NCBI GenBank assembly: GCA_036971475.1
Contig: JBAIZL010000376.1
Coordinates: 1,335,501-1,399,500, forward strand
Origin: Prosapia bicincta
Lineage: Eukaryota > Arthropoda > Insecta > Hemiptera > Cercopidae
Length of the DNA: 64,000 nt
Direction of reading: 5' to 3'
The notes below the pieces were generated by a model. The model saw only the letters and a list, made by a program, of their open reading frames with translations. It was not told the origin of the DNA and made no database searches. The position numbers and the translations under genes are program-made. The stretch's first letter is position 1. Every line of letters starts with the position of its first letter. This document shows positions 12,359-22,166 of this stretch, in pieces.

Positions 12359-13453
12359 GGTACCATCCCAGTATCGCTAGGACGTTTCAAACGAGCTTTG
12401 ACTAATGAAATGGAACGAGAGCTGGCTCAGCATTGCAGAGACTTTGATTGTAGATTTTATGGATTAACAAGAAAACATTTGATGAAACTTGCATTTGACT
12501 ACGCTGAAATGAATGGAGTATCTAACAGATTCAACAAAGAGAAGAAAATGGCCGGTAAAGATTGGTTGAAAGGTTTCTGTAAAAGGAATAAGTTATCTGT
12601 TAGGTCCCCAGAGCAGTGTAGTATGGCTAGAGCAATTGGTTTCAATAAGGCCCAAGTTACAAGGTTTTATAATAATTTAAAAGAGTGTTGTCTTGACAAA
12701 AAATTTTCTACTCATAGGAAATTTAAAATGGATGAGACAGGCTTGTCGACTGTTACAAAAAGAACTCCGAAGGTACTGACTCCCACTGGTAAAAAAACTG
12801 TTTGTAAAATTTCTAGTGCAGAAAGAGGGGATACCATCACTGCAGTTTGCTGCATGAGCGCAACAGGAATTTTTGTACCACCAGCATTGATTTTTCCTAG
12901 AAAAAAAATGAACCACCTATTGTTCAAAAATGCTCCTTCGGGAACTTTGGGTCTAGTAACTGAGACAGGTTATATGAACTCCGACTTATTTCTCGATTGG
13001 TTAAAACATTTTGTTCATCACGTAAAGCCATCTGCCGAAGATCCTATTTTGCTGATAGCAGATAATCATTCTACGCATTGTTCACTTCCTGCTATTTTAT
13101 TCTGCCGAGAGAATAATATCACATTTTTAACTCTTCCACCTCACGCGAGCCATGCCATCCAGCCTTTAGATAAAGGATTCTTTGCACCTCTGAAAGCAGC
13201 TTATGCAGCTGAAGCTGAGAAATTTCTTGTGCAAAATCCAGGAGAGGTAATAAGGCTTACCGACGTAGCAGGAATTTTCAAAGAAGCCTACATTGCTACA
13301 GCAAGAGTCAAGCTTGCCGAAAAATCTTTCAAAGTAACAGGAAACGAACCATTTAATCCGGATGTAATAGATGAGGAACTATTTGCCCCGTCATTAGTGA
13401 CCGATAAACCACCTAAAGAAGTAAACGAAGGAATAGACACCAAATCAGTCTAA
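12359..13453 (+). pseudogene. pogo-like transposase exon 2: CENP-B HTH and DDE_1 catalytic domain
   Basis: About 365 residues are uninterrupted from the splice acceptor. The second DNA-binding region includes KDWLKGFCKRN. The catalytic DDE_1 domain shows three acidic residues in FKMDETGLS, LLIADNHSTH and QPLDKGFF, the DDD arrangement of pogo-type enzymes. The frame stops at 13453 (TAA), but coding resemblance continues in other frames through a Lys/Glu-rich linker to the finger at 13801. The C-terminus is therefore frameshifted in this copy and the protein would lack its last domain. The catalytic part itself looks whole. Confidence 0.85.
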
Positions 13454-13944
13454 TAACTCCCCTGCAAAAACTTCAAACAATATAATGGTGAATGTTCAAT
13501 CTATTATACCACTTCCAAAAATTAAAGCAAAAGAAACTGAAAATAAAAAAAGAAGAGGCCATCACAAAAGTCAGAAATACTAACGTCATCGCCTTTTAAA
13601 AGACTTTTGGAAGAGAAAGAAAGAGAAAAAAAGGAATTAGAGAAGGTAAAAGCAGAAAGAACTCTTAAAAAGACAGAGATAGAAAGCGAGAAAGATATTA
13701 GGAATAAAAAAAAAAAACCAATGCACATAAAAAACTAAACTTCGGAAATAAATACACAAGCCCATCTACAAGTTCAGGACAAGCAAACCTACCCAAAGAA
13801 GACGATGTTGACCCAACAATTTGCCCAGGATGTGGAAATTCGTATTCTGAGAGCTGGGTACAATGTGGTATCTGCAAGGAATGGTGGCACGAAGATTGCT
13901 CGGCTTATGAAGGTAGTGGGCCATTTGTTTGTGATCACTGTTAG
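13454..13944 (+). pseudogene. Frameshifted linker and PHD-type zinc finger of the pogo-like transposase
   Basis: Between 13454 and 13740 short pieces in changing frames encode a charged, Lys/Glu-rich linker. From 13801 a clean frame reads ICPGCGNSYSESW, VQCGICKEWWHEDC and FVCDHC before a TAG at 13942-13944. The spacing Cys-x2-Cys, Cys-x2-Cys, His-x2-Cys, Cys-x2-Cys fits a PHD finger. A PHD finger at the C-terminus is seen in several Tigger/jerky-like transposases. At least two frame changes separate it from the catalytic domain. Confidence 0.75.
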
Positions 13945-14187
13945 TGCGTACTTTTAACCACCCTACTTGCGTACTCTTACCCTCCCAGTAGGACAAGAGT
14001 ACGCACTTGACAAAAATTTATTTTTCATTTTGATGTGTTTATTGCTAAGTAAGTGAAATTTATAAGAATGTTACATATATAAAGAATATTTTACAAAATG
14101 TTGAAGTCTGTATATTTTTTATTTACGCAGATATTCCTAAAAAATCATTAGGTGCGTACTCTTACCCTCCCTTCCCATATATGTTGT

Positions 14188-14216
14188 AACACTCTTAAAA
14201 ATAAGGTGTTACATAT
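14188..14216. repeat. Short inverted repeat beginning TGTAACAC
   Basis: TGTAACAC and GTGTTACA face each other across 13 AT-rich bases just right of the pogo-like element. The same TGTAACACTC start is found at the outer end of the foldback element at 15606. A shared family is possible but unproven. Confidence 0.4.
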
Positions 14217-15020
14217 AAATTCATTTATATATTTAATTTTTATTTAATAATTATAACGTCTCAATATAAAAGAAAATTTTTGTTTTACTGGCGCACATTG
14301 TGAAACTAGCGTAGGTAGTGAGCGCTCCTAGCAGGCGAAATTGAAAAATATCGTACGAGTTAGTAACTTAAGATAATTAACCACGTCGACGTAAACATGG
14401 TCTGATATCGCCTGATCCGAAGCACCAATCAAAAAATTCAAAATAATAAGTAAGGGTGGAAAATTCCGTTGGCGTACACTTACAAAAGCCCCAGTCACCC
14501 AGAGGTTCCCGAACGGAACAGACGTCATGGCATTTTTCATAAAATAAATTAGAAGTTTGTAGCTTGCAGTATTCTAAATTCAAGATTATAAGGCCGGTAC
14601 TAAAGATTAATAACGCAATTAAAGATGAAGCAAGAATCGATCATTCACGTGTTTGAAATAAGTAGAATTCGTATTTTTGGTTGTTTAAAAGCGCTAATCG
14701 TAACAGCGATCTGCAATGTTAAGTGTTAAGCGATTAATGAAATGTGTTGCAGTGTTTTAAACGTAAAGTGCATAACCAGGTACGTTTTAGAGATAAAGAA
14801 AATGTATTTTAGATGTAATTGATTTGAATTCTAAATCATGAATAATTAACACATGAACGGTGGAAATCGCTTTTGAGTATGTTCATTTTTAAAATTATAT
14901 TGTAACTTGAGTTACTACCTCATCGATACATAAATTAATACTAGAGAACAAGTAACTAAAACAGAGAAATTCAAAGAAAATAATTAAAAATCATGATAAG
15001 TTAAAGAACGAAACAAAAAT

Positions 15021-15303
15021 TGTTATGTTACTTACAATAAACATTAAATTAAGTAGTCATTTAAATTGTAACGCTTTATTGGACACTGGATGTTCAATAA
15101 ACATAATAAAACAAGAATTTTTTTAAACATTGTTAAATCAAAAATTAGTTAAGAAAATTGTAAACAAACAGGATAAAGTTTCAGCAGCTAATAATACAAA
15201 GATAAAAATAAAAGCTAATTGCACTGTCAAAATTAAAGTAAAAAAAAACAATTTTTTCATGGCAAGTGAAGTTTTTAATAGCAGAAAGTTTAGATTGTAA
15301 AAT
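15021..15303 (+). pseudogene. Retropepsin (aspartic protease) remnant of an LTR retroelement
   Basis: One frame reads NCNALLDTGCSINIIKQEF, containing the DTG catalytic triad of retroviral-type proteases, then a TAA at 15123, then KVSAANNTKIKIKANCTVKIKV and NNFFMASEVF. That order and spacing fit the protease of Gypsy-type pol proteins. The in-frame stop and the absence of RT or integrase show it is a fossil. It lies in plus orientation in the dimmed intron. Confidence 0.55.
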
Positions 15304-15601
15304 GCCAGACGACCTAAAGGATTAAAAAAAAAAATTATTTGAAAATAACATTTCTACACACTGACGAGTATTTTTAAGGAGGGCTGCACAACTTACCTAA
15401 TTAACACATGAATGGCATTAATCTTTAGAATTAGTTAGCAGTAATTATCATTCAACTTTTTAATTAATAAATTTATCGAAAACAAGCAGAGTATGAGACT
15501 TACATTTTAGAAAAAAACAAAAACGAGCAGAGTGGAACACTTGTAACGTTCGATTTAGGAACAAACAAAACCAGCAGTAATTTAAATTCAGCAGAGTTGC
15601 G

Positions 15602-16146
15602 CACATGTAACACTCGCCCTTGTTTTTACTCGGGTAAGTTTTTATCTTTATTAAAAATGTGTGTTAATTACTATTTTTTTTCCAGGCGAAAAATTTATTG
15701 AGGTTATCATCGCCTAACTAAAGTTAAGTTTTTAAAATAAATATTACATAAAACTAATCAAAGTAAAACAAAATAAATGTTTAAAACTAATTGTAATTAT
15801 CTAAAACTAAAGAACCTAAAATTATACAAAATTTTAATATTATTAAATAGATTAAGGTGGCGTAAGAAAGCGTGGACACGGTCGATAGCCGTAACATCGT
15901 CTCTTAAAACCACCTTTAAACTACCTCGAAGATCGTAACGTATATATAAATTAACAAATTAATTAACCTTACTTACCAGGGCTCTAGTTTTACCGTCATA
16001 GACAGACACTATCTGCCTGAGCTATGACGTTAGAACTAGAACCCTAGTAAGTAAGGTTAATTAATTTGTTAATTAGTAATTAACACACATTTTTAATAAA
16101 GATAAAAACTTACCCAAGTAATAACAAGGGCGAGTGTTACAATGTG
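15602..16146. mobile_element. Long foldback element split by a LINE-A fragment
   Basis: The outer arms 15602-15672 and 16074-16146 are near-perfect reverse complements starting TGTAACACTCGCCC. The inner arms 15949-16001 and 16022-16072 are likewise complementary, around a loop of about 20 bases. Removing the LINE-A piece at 15673-15948 restores one continuous hairpin with arms of about 123 bases. No protein is encoded. Confidence 0.75.
15673..15948 (-). mobile_element. LINE-A copy 1 (3' fragment)
   Basis: It starts with poly-T and CCAGGCG at 15682, the reverse complement of the LINE-A 3' terminus, and runs through the 3' UTR into the last codons (VLRDDVTAIDRV-type end of ORF2). It is 5'-truncated at about 15948. 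It sits inside the left half of the foldback hairpin, so it inserted after the foldback did. Confidence 0.8.
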
Positions 16147-16217
16147 TGTGTGTGTATTAATATTTTTTTACATATACATATATTTATAACTGTATGAAGC
16201 AACTGTGGCGTAATGTT

Positions 16218-16226
16218 TATTTTTAA

Positions 16227-16264
<38 letters not shown>

Positions 16265-17391
16265 CCAGGCGAAAAACCTATTGAGGTTATCATCGCCTAA
16301 CTAAAGTTGAGATTTTAAAATAATACTTCATAAATAAAACTAATCAAAATAAAACAGAATAAAATAAAATAAATGTTTAAAACTAATTGTAATAATCTAA
16401 AACTAAAGAACCTAAAATTATACAAAATTTAAATATTATTAAATATATTAAGGTGGCGTAAGAAAGCGAGGACACGGTCGATAGCCGTGACATCGTCCCT
16501 TAAAACCACCTTTAAACTACCTAGAAGATCGTAACGTATATATAAATTTGTCAACTCATTACAATCAAGCAGGATATGCTTGATTGTAATATTATTTCTA
16601 CAAAACGGACATAGTGGTGGATCCTCATGTCGCATCAACCATCCATGCGTTAACAAAGAGTGGCCGATGCGAAGTCGAGTAACCACCACTTCCTCCCTAC
16701 GATTCGAACGAACAGATGTCCTCCATGGTCGGACGGTATTTTTGATGTCCCTCAGCTTGTTTCTATTTACATTTTGCCATTCTTCATTCCAAACAGAGAA
16801 TAGTGTAGTTTTAACTTTGCATACAAAATCTGATGCCATCACACGTTGTGTCGATGGCAACATACCTGTAGCTAATTTTGCACCTTCATCTGCTTTAGTG
16901 TTTCCGAATATTCCACAGTGACCAGGCACCCAGAGAAATGACACCTCGACACCTCGTAATTGGAGCCTGTGTATAGAGCACAAGATGTCTCCAACCAAAG
17001 GGTTCTTAGTGTACATTTCCTGAATAGCCTGGAGAGCACTTTTGGAATCACAACACACAAGATATTTAGATTTTGCAGACGGAATTGATCTTAAAGCTTG
17101 GAAAATTGCATAAAGTTCTGCAGTAAAAACACTACAGGCTGAGGGCAATCCGTAAGTGAAAGTTTGTCCTTCCATATAAAATGCACAACCTATCCCATTG
17201 TCCAGTTTTGAACCGTCTGTGAATATAGTCACAGTGTGTTGGTGAGTTTGTTGAATCTGCAAAAACTCCTGACGATAAATAACGCCAGGAGTATTGTGTT
17301 TTAGGTACATGGACAATGAGAAGTCACATTTTGGCTTTTGTATTGTCCATGGAGGGATGTAGCATGATGTTCGTTCGAATATTTTTAAATA
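16218..17391 (-). mobile_element. LINE-A copy 2, 5'-truncated with target-site duplication
   Basis: A 34-base poly-T (the A tail, 16231-16264) precedes CCAGGCG at 16265. The body reaches back to about 17379. TATTTTTAAATA occurs at 16218-16229 and again at 17380-17391, a 12-bp target-site duplication. The long pure tail and intact duplication point to a fairly recent insertion, in the same orientation as dimmed. Confidence 0.85.
16429..17379 (-). pseudogene. LINE-A ORF2 C-terminus: RNase H domain and terminal zinc-binding motif
   Basis: About 310 residues are open without disruption. The RNase H catalytic residues are visible in TIFTDGSKLD (Asp), FTAELYAIFQAL (Glu), VCCDSKSALQ (Asp) and WVPGHCGIFGNTKADEGAK (His/Asp). 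Downstream, CPFCRNNITIKHILLDC gives the Cys-x2-Cys-His-Cys motif common at the C-terminus of I/R1/Jockey-group ORF2 proteins. There is no start codon of its own: the upstream RT is missing because of 5' truncation, so it is a gene fragment. Apparent (YI)n residues upstream come from the neighbouring TA repeat. Confidence 0.85.
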
Positions 17392-17408
17392 AATCCGTGA
17401 AGGAATAC

Positions 17409-17463
<55 letters not shown>
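17391..17463. repeat. Penelope-like terminal motif plus (TA)n microsatellite
   Basis: TCCGTGAAGGAATACG is followed by about 50 bases of TA. The same 16-mer or its complement abuts microsatellite or TA-rich DNA at 43289 and about 63007. Confidence 0.7.
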
Positions 17464-17468
<5 letters not shown>

Positions 17469-17606
17469 GTGTGTGTGTGTATTATTAGCGTGTTTGTTTA
17501 CACACAAAACTGTCATAACACATTTTAATAAATATTTGTAAACCTTTAAAATATCAGTTCTTCACACAATTTCTGTTTACATACTTCCTTATCGTCTTCT
17601 ACTTAC

Positions 17607-17765
17607 CGAAGACGAGTCTGTAAGCTCAAAGTCCGGTTGGCTACTGATGGTAGTCCTCAGCCTTCGGCTTTGCCTGTTTGTCGGCGTTATAAGTTCCGTC
17701 TGAGGCCAACAGCATCCGGTGCTTGCTTCCACATCCAGACTGCCCACTCCGGGTTCAGACCTCAT
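17607..17765 (-). CDS. dimm: dimmed coding exon 1 (predicted N-terminus)
   Basis: On the minus strand an acceptor TTTCAG (ending 17774) opens an exon, and the first ATG is at 17765-17763. The frame starts MRSEPGVGSLDVEASTG, continues GCCWPQTELITP and ends PDFELTDSSS at TCG before the donor GTAAGT at 17606. The exon ends in phase 0, and the next minus-strand exon at 9905 opens in phase 0 with another Ser/Asp-rich stretch, giving a 53+62+67 residue protein of 182 residues, close to vertebrate Mist1 in length. The other two frames are closed. N-termini of this family are poorly conserved, so the link to dimmed rests on splice sites, phase, strand and order. The 8 bases before the ATG imply an upstream 5' UTR exon. 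Confidence 0.62.
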
Positions 17766-17986
17766 ATTGTCTGCTGAAACATACATACAATAAGACAATT
17801 ATCACAGAAACTCGTGTCCGTAAACAAGTCGTAAGAAGCCTACATCTTTCCCATTACAACTGCTCTTGGTTTGTTTTTTTTCCAGGCGAAAAACCTATTT
17901 AGGTTATCATCGCCTAACTAAAGTTAAGTTTTTAAAATAAATATTACATAAAATTAATCAAAATAAAACAAAATAAATGTTTAAAA

Positions 17987-19303
17987 CTAATTGTGATTAT
18001 AATTATCTAAAATTAAAGAACCTAAAACTATAAAAAATTTAAATATTGTTAAATAGATTAAGGTGGCGTTATAGATTAAGAAAGCGAGGACACGGTCGAT
18101 AGCCGTGACATCGTCTCTTAAAACCACTTTTAAACTACCTCGAAGAACGTAACGTATATACAAATTTGTCAACTCATTACAATCAAGCAGGATATGCTTG
18201 ATTGTAATATTATTTCTACAAAACGGACATAGTGGTGGATCCTCGTGTCGCATCAACCATCCATGCGTTAACAAAGAGTGGCCGATGCGAAGTCGAGTTA
18301 CCACCACTTCCTCCCTACGATTCGAACGAACAGATGTCCTCCATGGTCGGACGGTATTTTTGATATCCCTCAGCTTGTTTCTATTTACATTTTGCCATTC
18401 TTCGTTCCAAACAGAGAATAGTGTAGATTTAACTTTGCATACAAAATCTGATGCCATCACACGTTGTGTCGATGGCAACATACCTGTAGCTAATTTTGCA
18501 CCTTCATCTGCTTTAGTGTTTCCGAATATTCCACAGTGACCAGGCACCCAGAGAAATGACACCTCGTAATTGGAGCCTGTGTATAGAGCACAAGATGTCT
18601 CCAACTAAAGGGTTCTTAGTGTACATTTCCTGAATAGCCTGGAGAGCACTTTTGGAATCACAACACACAAGATATTTAGATTTTGCAGACGGAATTGATC
18701 TTAAAGCTTGGAAAATTGCATAAAGTTCTGCAGTAAAAACGCTACAGGCTGAGGGCAATCCGTAAGTGAAAGTTTGTCCTTCCATATAAAATGCACAACC
18801 TATCCCATTGTCCACTTTTAAACCGTCTGTGAATATAGTCACAGTATGTTGGTTAGTTTGATGAATCTGCAAAAACTCCTGACGATAAATAACGTCAGGA
18901 GTATTGTGTTTTAGGTACATGGACAATGAGAAGTAACATTTTGGCTTTTGTATTGTCCATGGAGAGATGTAGCATGATGTTCGTTCGAATATAGGTGGAT
19001 GTTCTAAATTTAGATTCCTAAAAATGCGCAACGTTTTTATTCCGAAGAGAGCAGTTGAACGTTGACGCACATTGTAACGATCCTCGAGGTGGTTATCAAA
19101 AACTGCTTTGAATGCCGGATGTTTAGGTTTACTTCGAAGACCAGTGTAATAAGAAATTTGTAGCATTTGACGTCGCATAGAGAGAGATGGTTCTCCAGCT
19201 TCAACTAGAAGGCTGGAAATTGGGCTTGGTCTAAAAGCACCAGTAGAAAGTCTAAGACCAGCGTGATGTATTGAAACCTTGACCTGATCAAAGAAAGATA
19301 TCA
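17987..19303 (-). pseudogene. LINE-A copy 3 ORF2: RNase H and C-terminal zinc motif
   Basis: It starts with IHHAGLRLSTGAF and PSPISSLLVEAGE, continues through the RNase H motifs FTDGLKVD, AELYAIFQAL, CCDSKSALQ and WVPGHCGIFGNTKADEG, and ends with CPFCRNNITIKHILLDC. A frameshift around 18550-18570 splits the domain. The first catalytic motif reads FTDGLK where copy 2 has FTDGSK. This is the downstream part of ORF2 after the foreign ORF1 insert. Confidence 0.82.
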
Positions 19304-19743
19304 TTTTTAATAATAACTGTGACTGCTTCGCATTGCTTGTTTCTATCAGCGGTGTTCCGTTCCTTAACTTCCTTATGGAAGAGACAGGTCCTGCTCAGCA
19401 TCCAGTTATAGCCTTTTGGATTACAAAGGGCGATACCTTTGAAAGATCTTTGCCAGCTTCTGCGCAAGACACAATTAAGTACTTTGGTGATTCTAAAATC
19501 ATTTCTTTCCTCGTATTTACTGCTCTAGGCATTTTCGGAGAAACCTCACGACGCCTCTTTACATTCAACTGGTTGGACATTTGTTGGTTTTCCATAATTT
19601 CTTTTTAAGCTAACCATCGTGTCAGGCGTTACGGGCGAGACTATGAGAACGGGTACACCCATGGATCACTTTCGATCATTTCCAACCCCCGGAACTCTTG
19701 GGCCCATAGTTTCCTCCTTAGCTCGACTGGTCAAGGAGTTTCA
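19304..19743 (-). pseudogene. LINE-A 5' UTR plus ORF1 N-terminus embedded in ORF2
   Basis: This 440-base block begins on the minus strand with 5' UTR sequence, then has an ATG at 19595 starting MENQQMSNQLNVKRRREVS and later PKYLIVSCAEAGKDLSKVS and SFFDQVKVS, which match ORF1 of this family. It then runs directly into IHHAGLRL of ORF2. The copy at 36198-36488 has the same ORF2 region without this block, so it is an insertion that replaced a few bases. The borders carry CCTTGACC on one side and GGTCAAGG on the other, an inverted pair that may mark the rearrangement. Confidence 0.78.
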
Positions 19744-19754
19744 GAACCGTAGGT

Positions 19755-21272
19755 CGAACAGATGAATAGGCTATACAGCCGTAATCTATGCGCGATCTTA
19801 CAACGGCGCGATAGAAACGGAGCATACAGGTTCTGTCTGCTCCCCAATTTGTACCACTTAGAACTCTCAACATAGTTGAGACCCGGTGCACAGGGTCCTC
19901 AAATCACGCACATGCGGGTTCCATGAAAGTCTTTTATCCAATAAAAGACCCAAAAATCTCACATTATCCGCGATTTGAAGCCGCGTGCCATCAAGATAAA
20001 GAATAGGTTCCTGGTGTTGCCTGCGACGACTAAATGCTATACACTGGGTCTTCGAAGCCGAAAACTTGAAGCCCGTAGATTTGGTCCACCCTTGCAATTT
20101 ATTAATTACTAATTGTAAGGATCTTTCCGCTGTTGCCATACTTCTAGCAGCCATATATATACAAAAATCGTCTACAAACAGGGAACAGTGGACCGGTGAC
20201 TGTACGTTTGAAGTGACGCTGTTAATGGCAACAGCAAACAGCGTCACACTCAAAACGCCACCCTGTGGTACACCATTCTCTAGTTCGCAACGATCAGAAT
20301 ATATGCCTCCTAGACGTAAACGGAAAGTCCTGTTATTCAAATAATTTTTTATAAAAGCAAGAATGTTACCTTGTATACCCCATGATTTCAATGCATTCAA
20401 AATTCCTCTTCTCCATGCCATGTCATATGCCTTCTCAAGGTCAAAGAAAACAGCTACCAGTGTTTGTCATAAGATGAAGGCATTCTGTATAGCTGACTCC
20501 AACAAAACCAATTGGTCAACTGATGAACGTCCTTGTCTGGAACCACACTGAACGTTAGAAAGAAGTTTGTTTGTTTCTAGATACCAGACAAGACGACGGT
20601 TGACCATCTTCTCCAGTAGTTTGCATAGGCAGCTGGTCAGCGAGATGGGTCTGTAACTACTGGGATTAGTTTTGTCCTTTCCTTGTTTTAGAAGAGGAAT
20701 TATTGTCGCTTCTAACCATGCATCGGGAAAACCGTGCTCCCAAAATATACGGTTGTATATCCGAAGGAGAACTAGTTTTGCCGACGGTGGTAGATTTTTA
20801 ATCATGGAGTATACAATTTCATCCGGGCCTGGAGCAGAATCCTTCGTTGACGAGAGAGCTGACTCTAGTTCGTCGATAGAGAAATGGATATTTAAACAAG
20901 AATCTCCAGACAATCCAACGGTGAAAGGTAAGGCTTCCTGTTTACGTTTGAACACCTGGAAAGCGTCCTTGTATGCAGAAGATGAAGAATGTTTTGAAAA
21001 CGATTAGTCCGTGGTCAAAACACCATCCGAATGCCTTAATGAAATTAATGGCATCGGAACGGAAATGCCACAGACGGATCGTAATTTCTTCCATACTGTT
21101 GATGGAGCTGTAGTTCTTGTAATAGTGCCATTATACTGGCACCATGAATCTCGTTTACTTTGCCTAAATATTCTCCGTGCTTTCGCACGGAAGATTTTAT
21201 ATTTTTCCAGGTTTTACTCGTTGGATGTCTCTTGAACTGGTTCAGAGCTTTTCTCCTTTGACGAAGGATCAC
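19755..21272 (-). pseudogene. LINE-A copy 3 ORF2: reverse transcriptase domain
   Basis: RT motifs appear in order: KDSAPGPDEIVYSMIK, SSYRPISLTSCLCKLLEK, QCGSRQGRSSVDQL, FFDLEKAYD, NGVPQGGVLS and the catalytic FVDDFCIY box. Further on, FSASKTQCIAFSRR and LGLLLDKRLSW follow the usual thumb-region pattern. A TGA at about 20466 interrupts just before FFDLEKAYD, and frameshifts occur near 21000 and 19870. The order endonuclease-RT-RNase H places the family in the I/Jockey superfamily. Confidence 0.85.
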
Positions 21273-21353
21273 TGTGCACTCATCATTCCACCACGGAACA
21301 GGTGGTCGCCGTGGTTTTGATGAGGTTTTCGGTATTGCCTTTTCGGCGGCATT

Positions 21354-22160
21354 CTAAATAGTTTTGGTAATTGAATTTACGATGTCATTGATTGGAGCCA
21401 TGTCTTCCACTTCCAGTGATTCTAGATCTTGAGAGAACTGTTCCCAGTTGGCTTTTTTCAAGATCCAACTTGGATGTCGAACACAACAGGGTGAGGAGTC
21501 ACACAAAGAGATCTCAATAGGAATGTGATCGCTACTGTAAAGATCAGGCAATGCTGACCATTTTAGCCTTGTAGCCAAGGCAGGACTGCATAATGACAAG
21601 TCTACAGCCGTCCATCCACCTGTTGACGCTGCTAAATGTGTCGAAGAACCGTCATTGAGCAGGTATAAATCCAGTTCCGATCTGATGATTTCGATCAGAT
21701 TACCTCGCGGGTTGCATTCTGGTGAACCCCATGAAACATGGTGGGCATTGAAATCGCCCACTAATAAAAACGGAGTCGGTAACTGATTTATGAGGTCTAC
21801 AAGATCTCTCTGTTGCAGATTGTCACTTGGTGGAAGATAGACACAACAGAGAGTGAGTTTGTATGGAACAGCTGTTTGAATTGCTACTGCTTGTAAGGGA
21901 GTTATTAAATTCAGAGAAACGGCGTCGACACAGTCACGGGCTAGAATGGCTACGCCACCTCTAGCTCGATTTTCTGTAACGAAGTCCGATCTGTAAACTG
22001 AATACTCCCTTAGTTGGAATTTGTGCGATTCATGGAGATGTGTCTCCTGAATACAAATGTACAGAGGGGACACATCCCTTACAATTAATTTGAGATCCTC
22101 AATGTGACTTCTAACTCCGTTAATATTCCACTGAATCACAGGTTGTTTAGGTGTGGACAT
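21354..22160 (-). pseudogene. LINE-A copy 3 ORF2: APE-type endonuclease domain
   Basis: The ORF2 start MSTPKQPVIQWNING lies at 22160, seven bases after the ORF1 stop. The endonuclease signature residues are present in IQWNINGVRSH (Asn), CIQETHLHE (Glu), LLVGDFNAHHVSWGS (Asp/Asn) and YSSDHIPIEI (SDH). The 268-residue frame is complete for the nuclease, which nicks target DNA during target-primed reverse transcription. A TAG at about 21354 then separates it from the RT. Confidence 0.87.
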
Positions 22161-22166
22161 TGCTAC

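Larger units (their letters stand above)
11427..14182 (+). mobile_element. pogo/Tigger-like DNA transposon
   Basis: The terminal repeats are 11427-11455 and the reverse complement of 14154-14182, matching at 25 of 29 positions; both lie against TA-rich ends, consistent with the family's TA target. Eight copies of the decamer AAGAGTACGC (two of them AAAAGTACGC) or its complement lie near the ends and in the 5' leader: 11446, 11464, 11806, 11830, 13946, 13969, 13995 and 14154. Inside is a two-exon transposase gene in plus orientation followed by a PHD-type finger frame. The element sits antisense in a dimmed intron. Confidence 0.85.
9906..17606 (-). other. dimm: dimmed intron between coding exons 1 and 2 (7.7 kb, transposon-filled)
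   Basis: The intron begins GTAAGT at 17606 and ends CCCTAG at 9906. About half of it is explained by a pogo-like transposon (11427-14182), a retropepsin relic, a foldback element with a LINE insertion (15602-16146) and a LINE-A copy (16218-17391). The rest, including 9910-11426 and 14217-15020, shows no gene. Assignment depends on 17607-17765 being exon 1. Confidence 0.6.

Noticed and set aside
12677..12927. Minus-strand frames inside the pogo-like transposase
   Set aside because: Shadows of the catalytic domain on the other strand.
16580..16921. A 113-codon plus-strand frame repeated in several LINE-A copies (also 18198, 35229, 53455)
   Set aside because: It is exactly antisense to the RNase H region and repeats only because the element repeats; no independent motif.
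17410..17528. (YI)n reading frames over TA repeats (also 1153, 62962)
   Set aside because: Artefacts of dinucleotide repeats.
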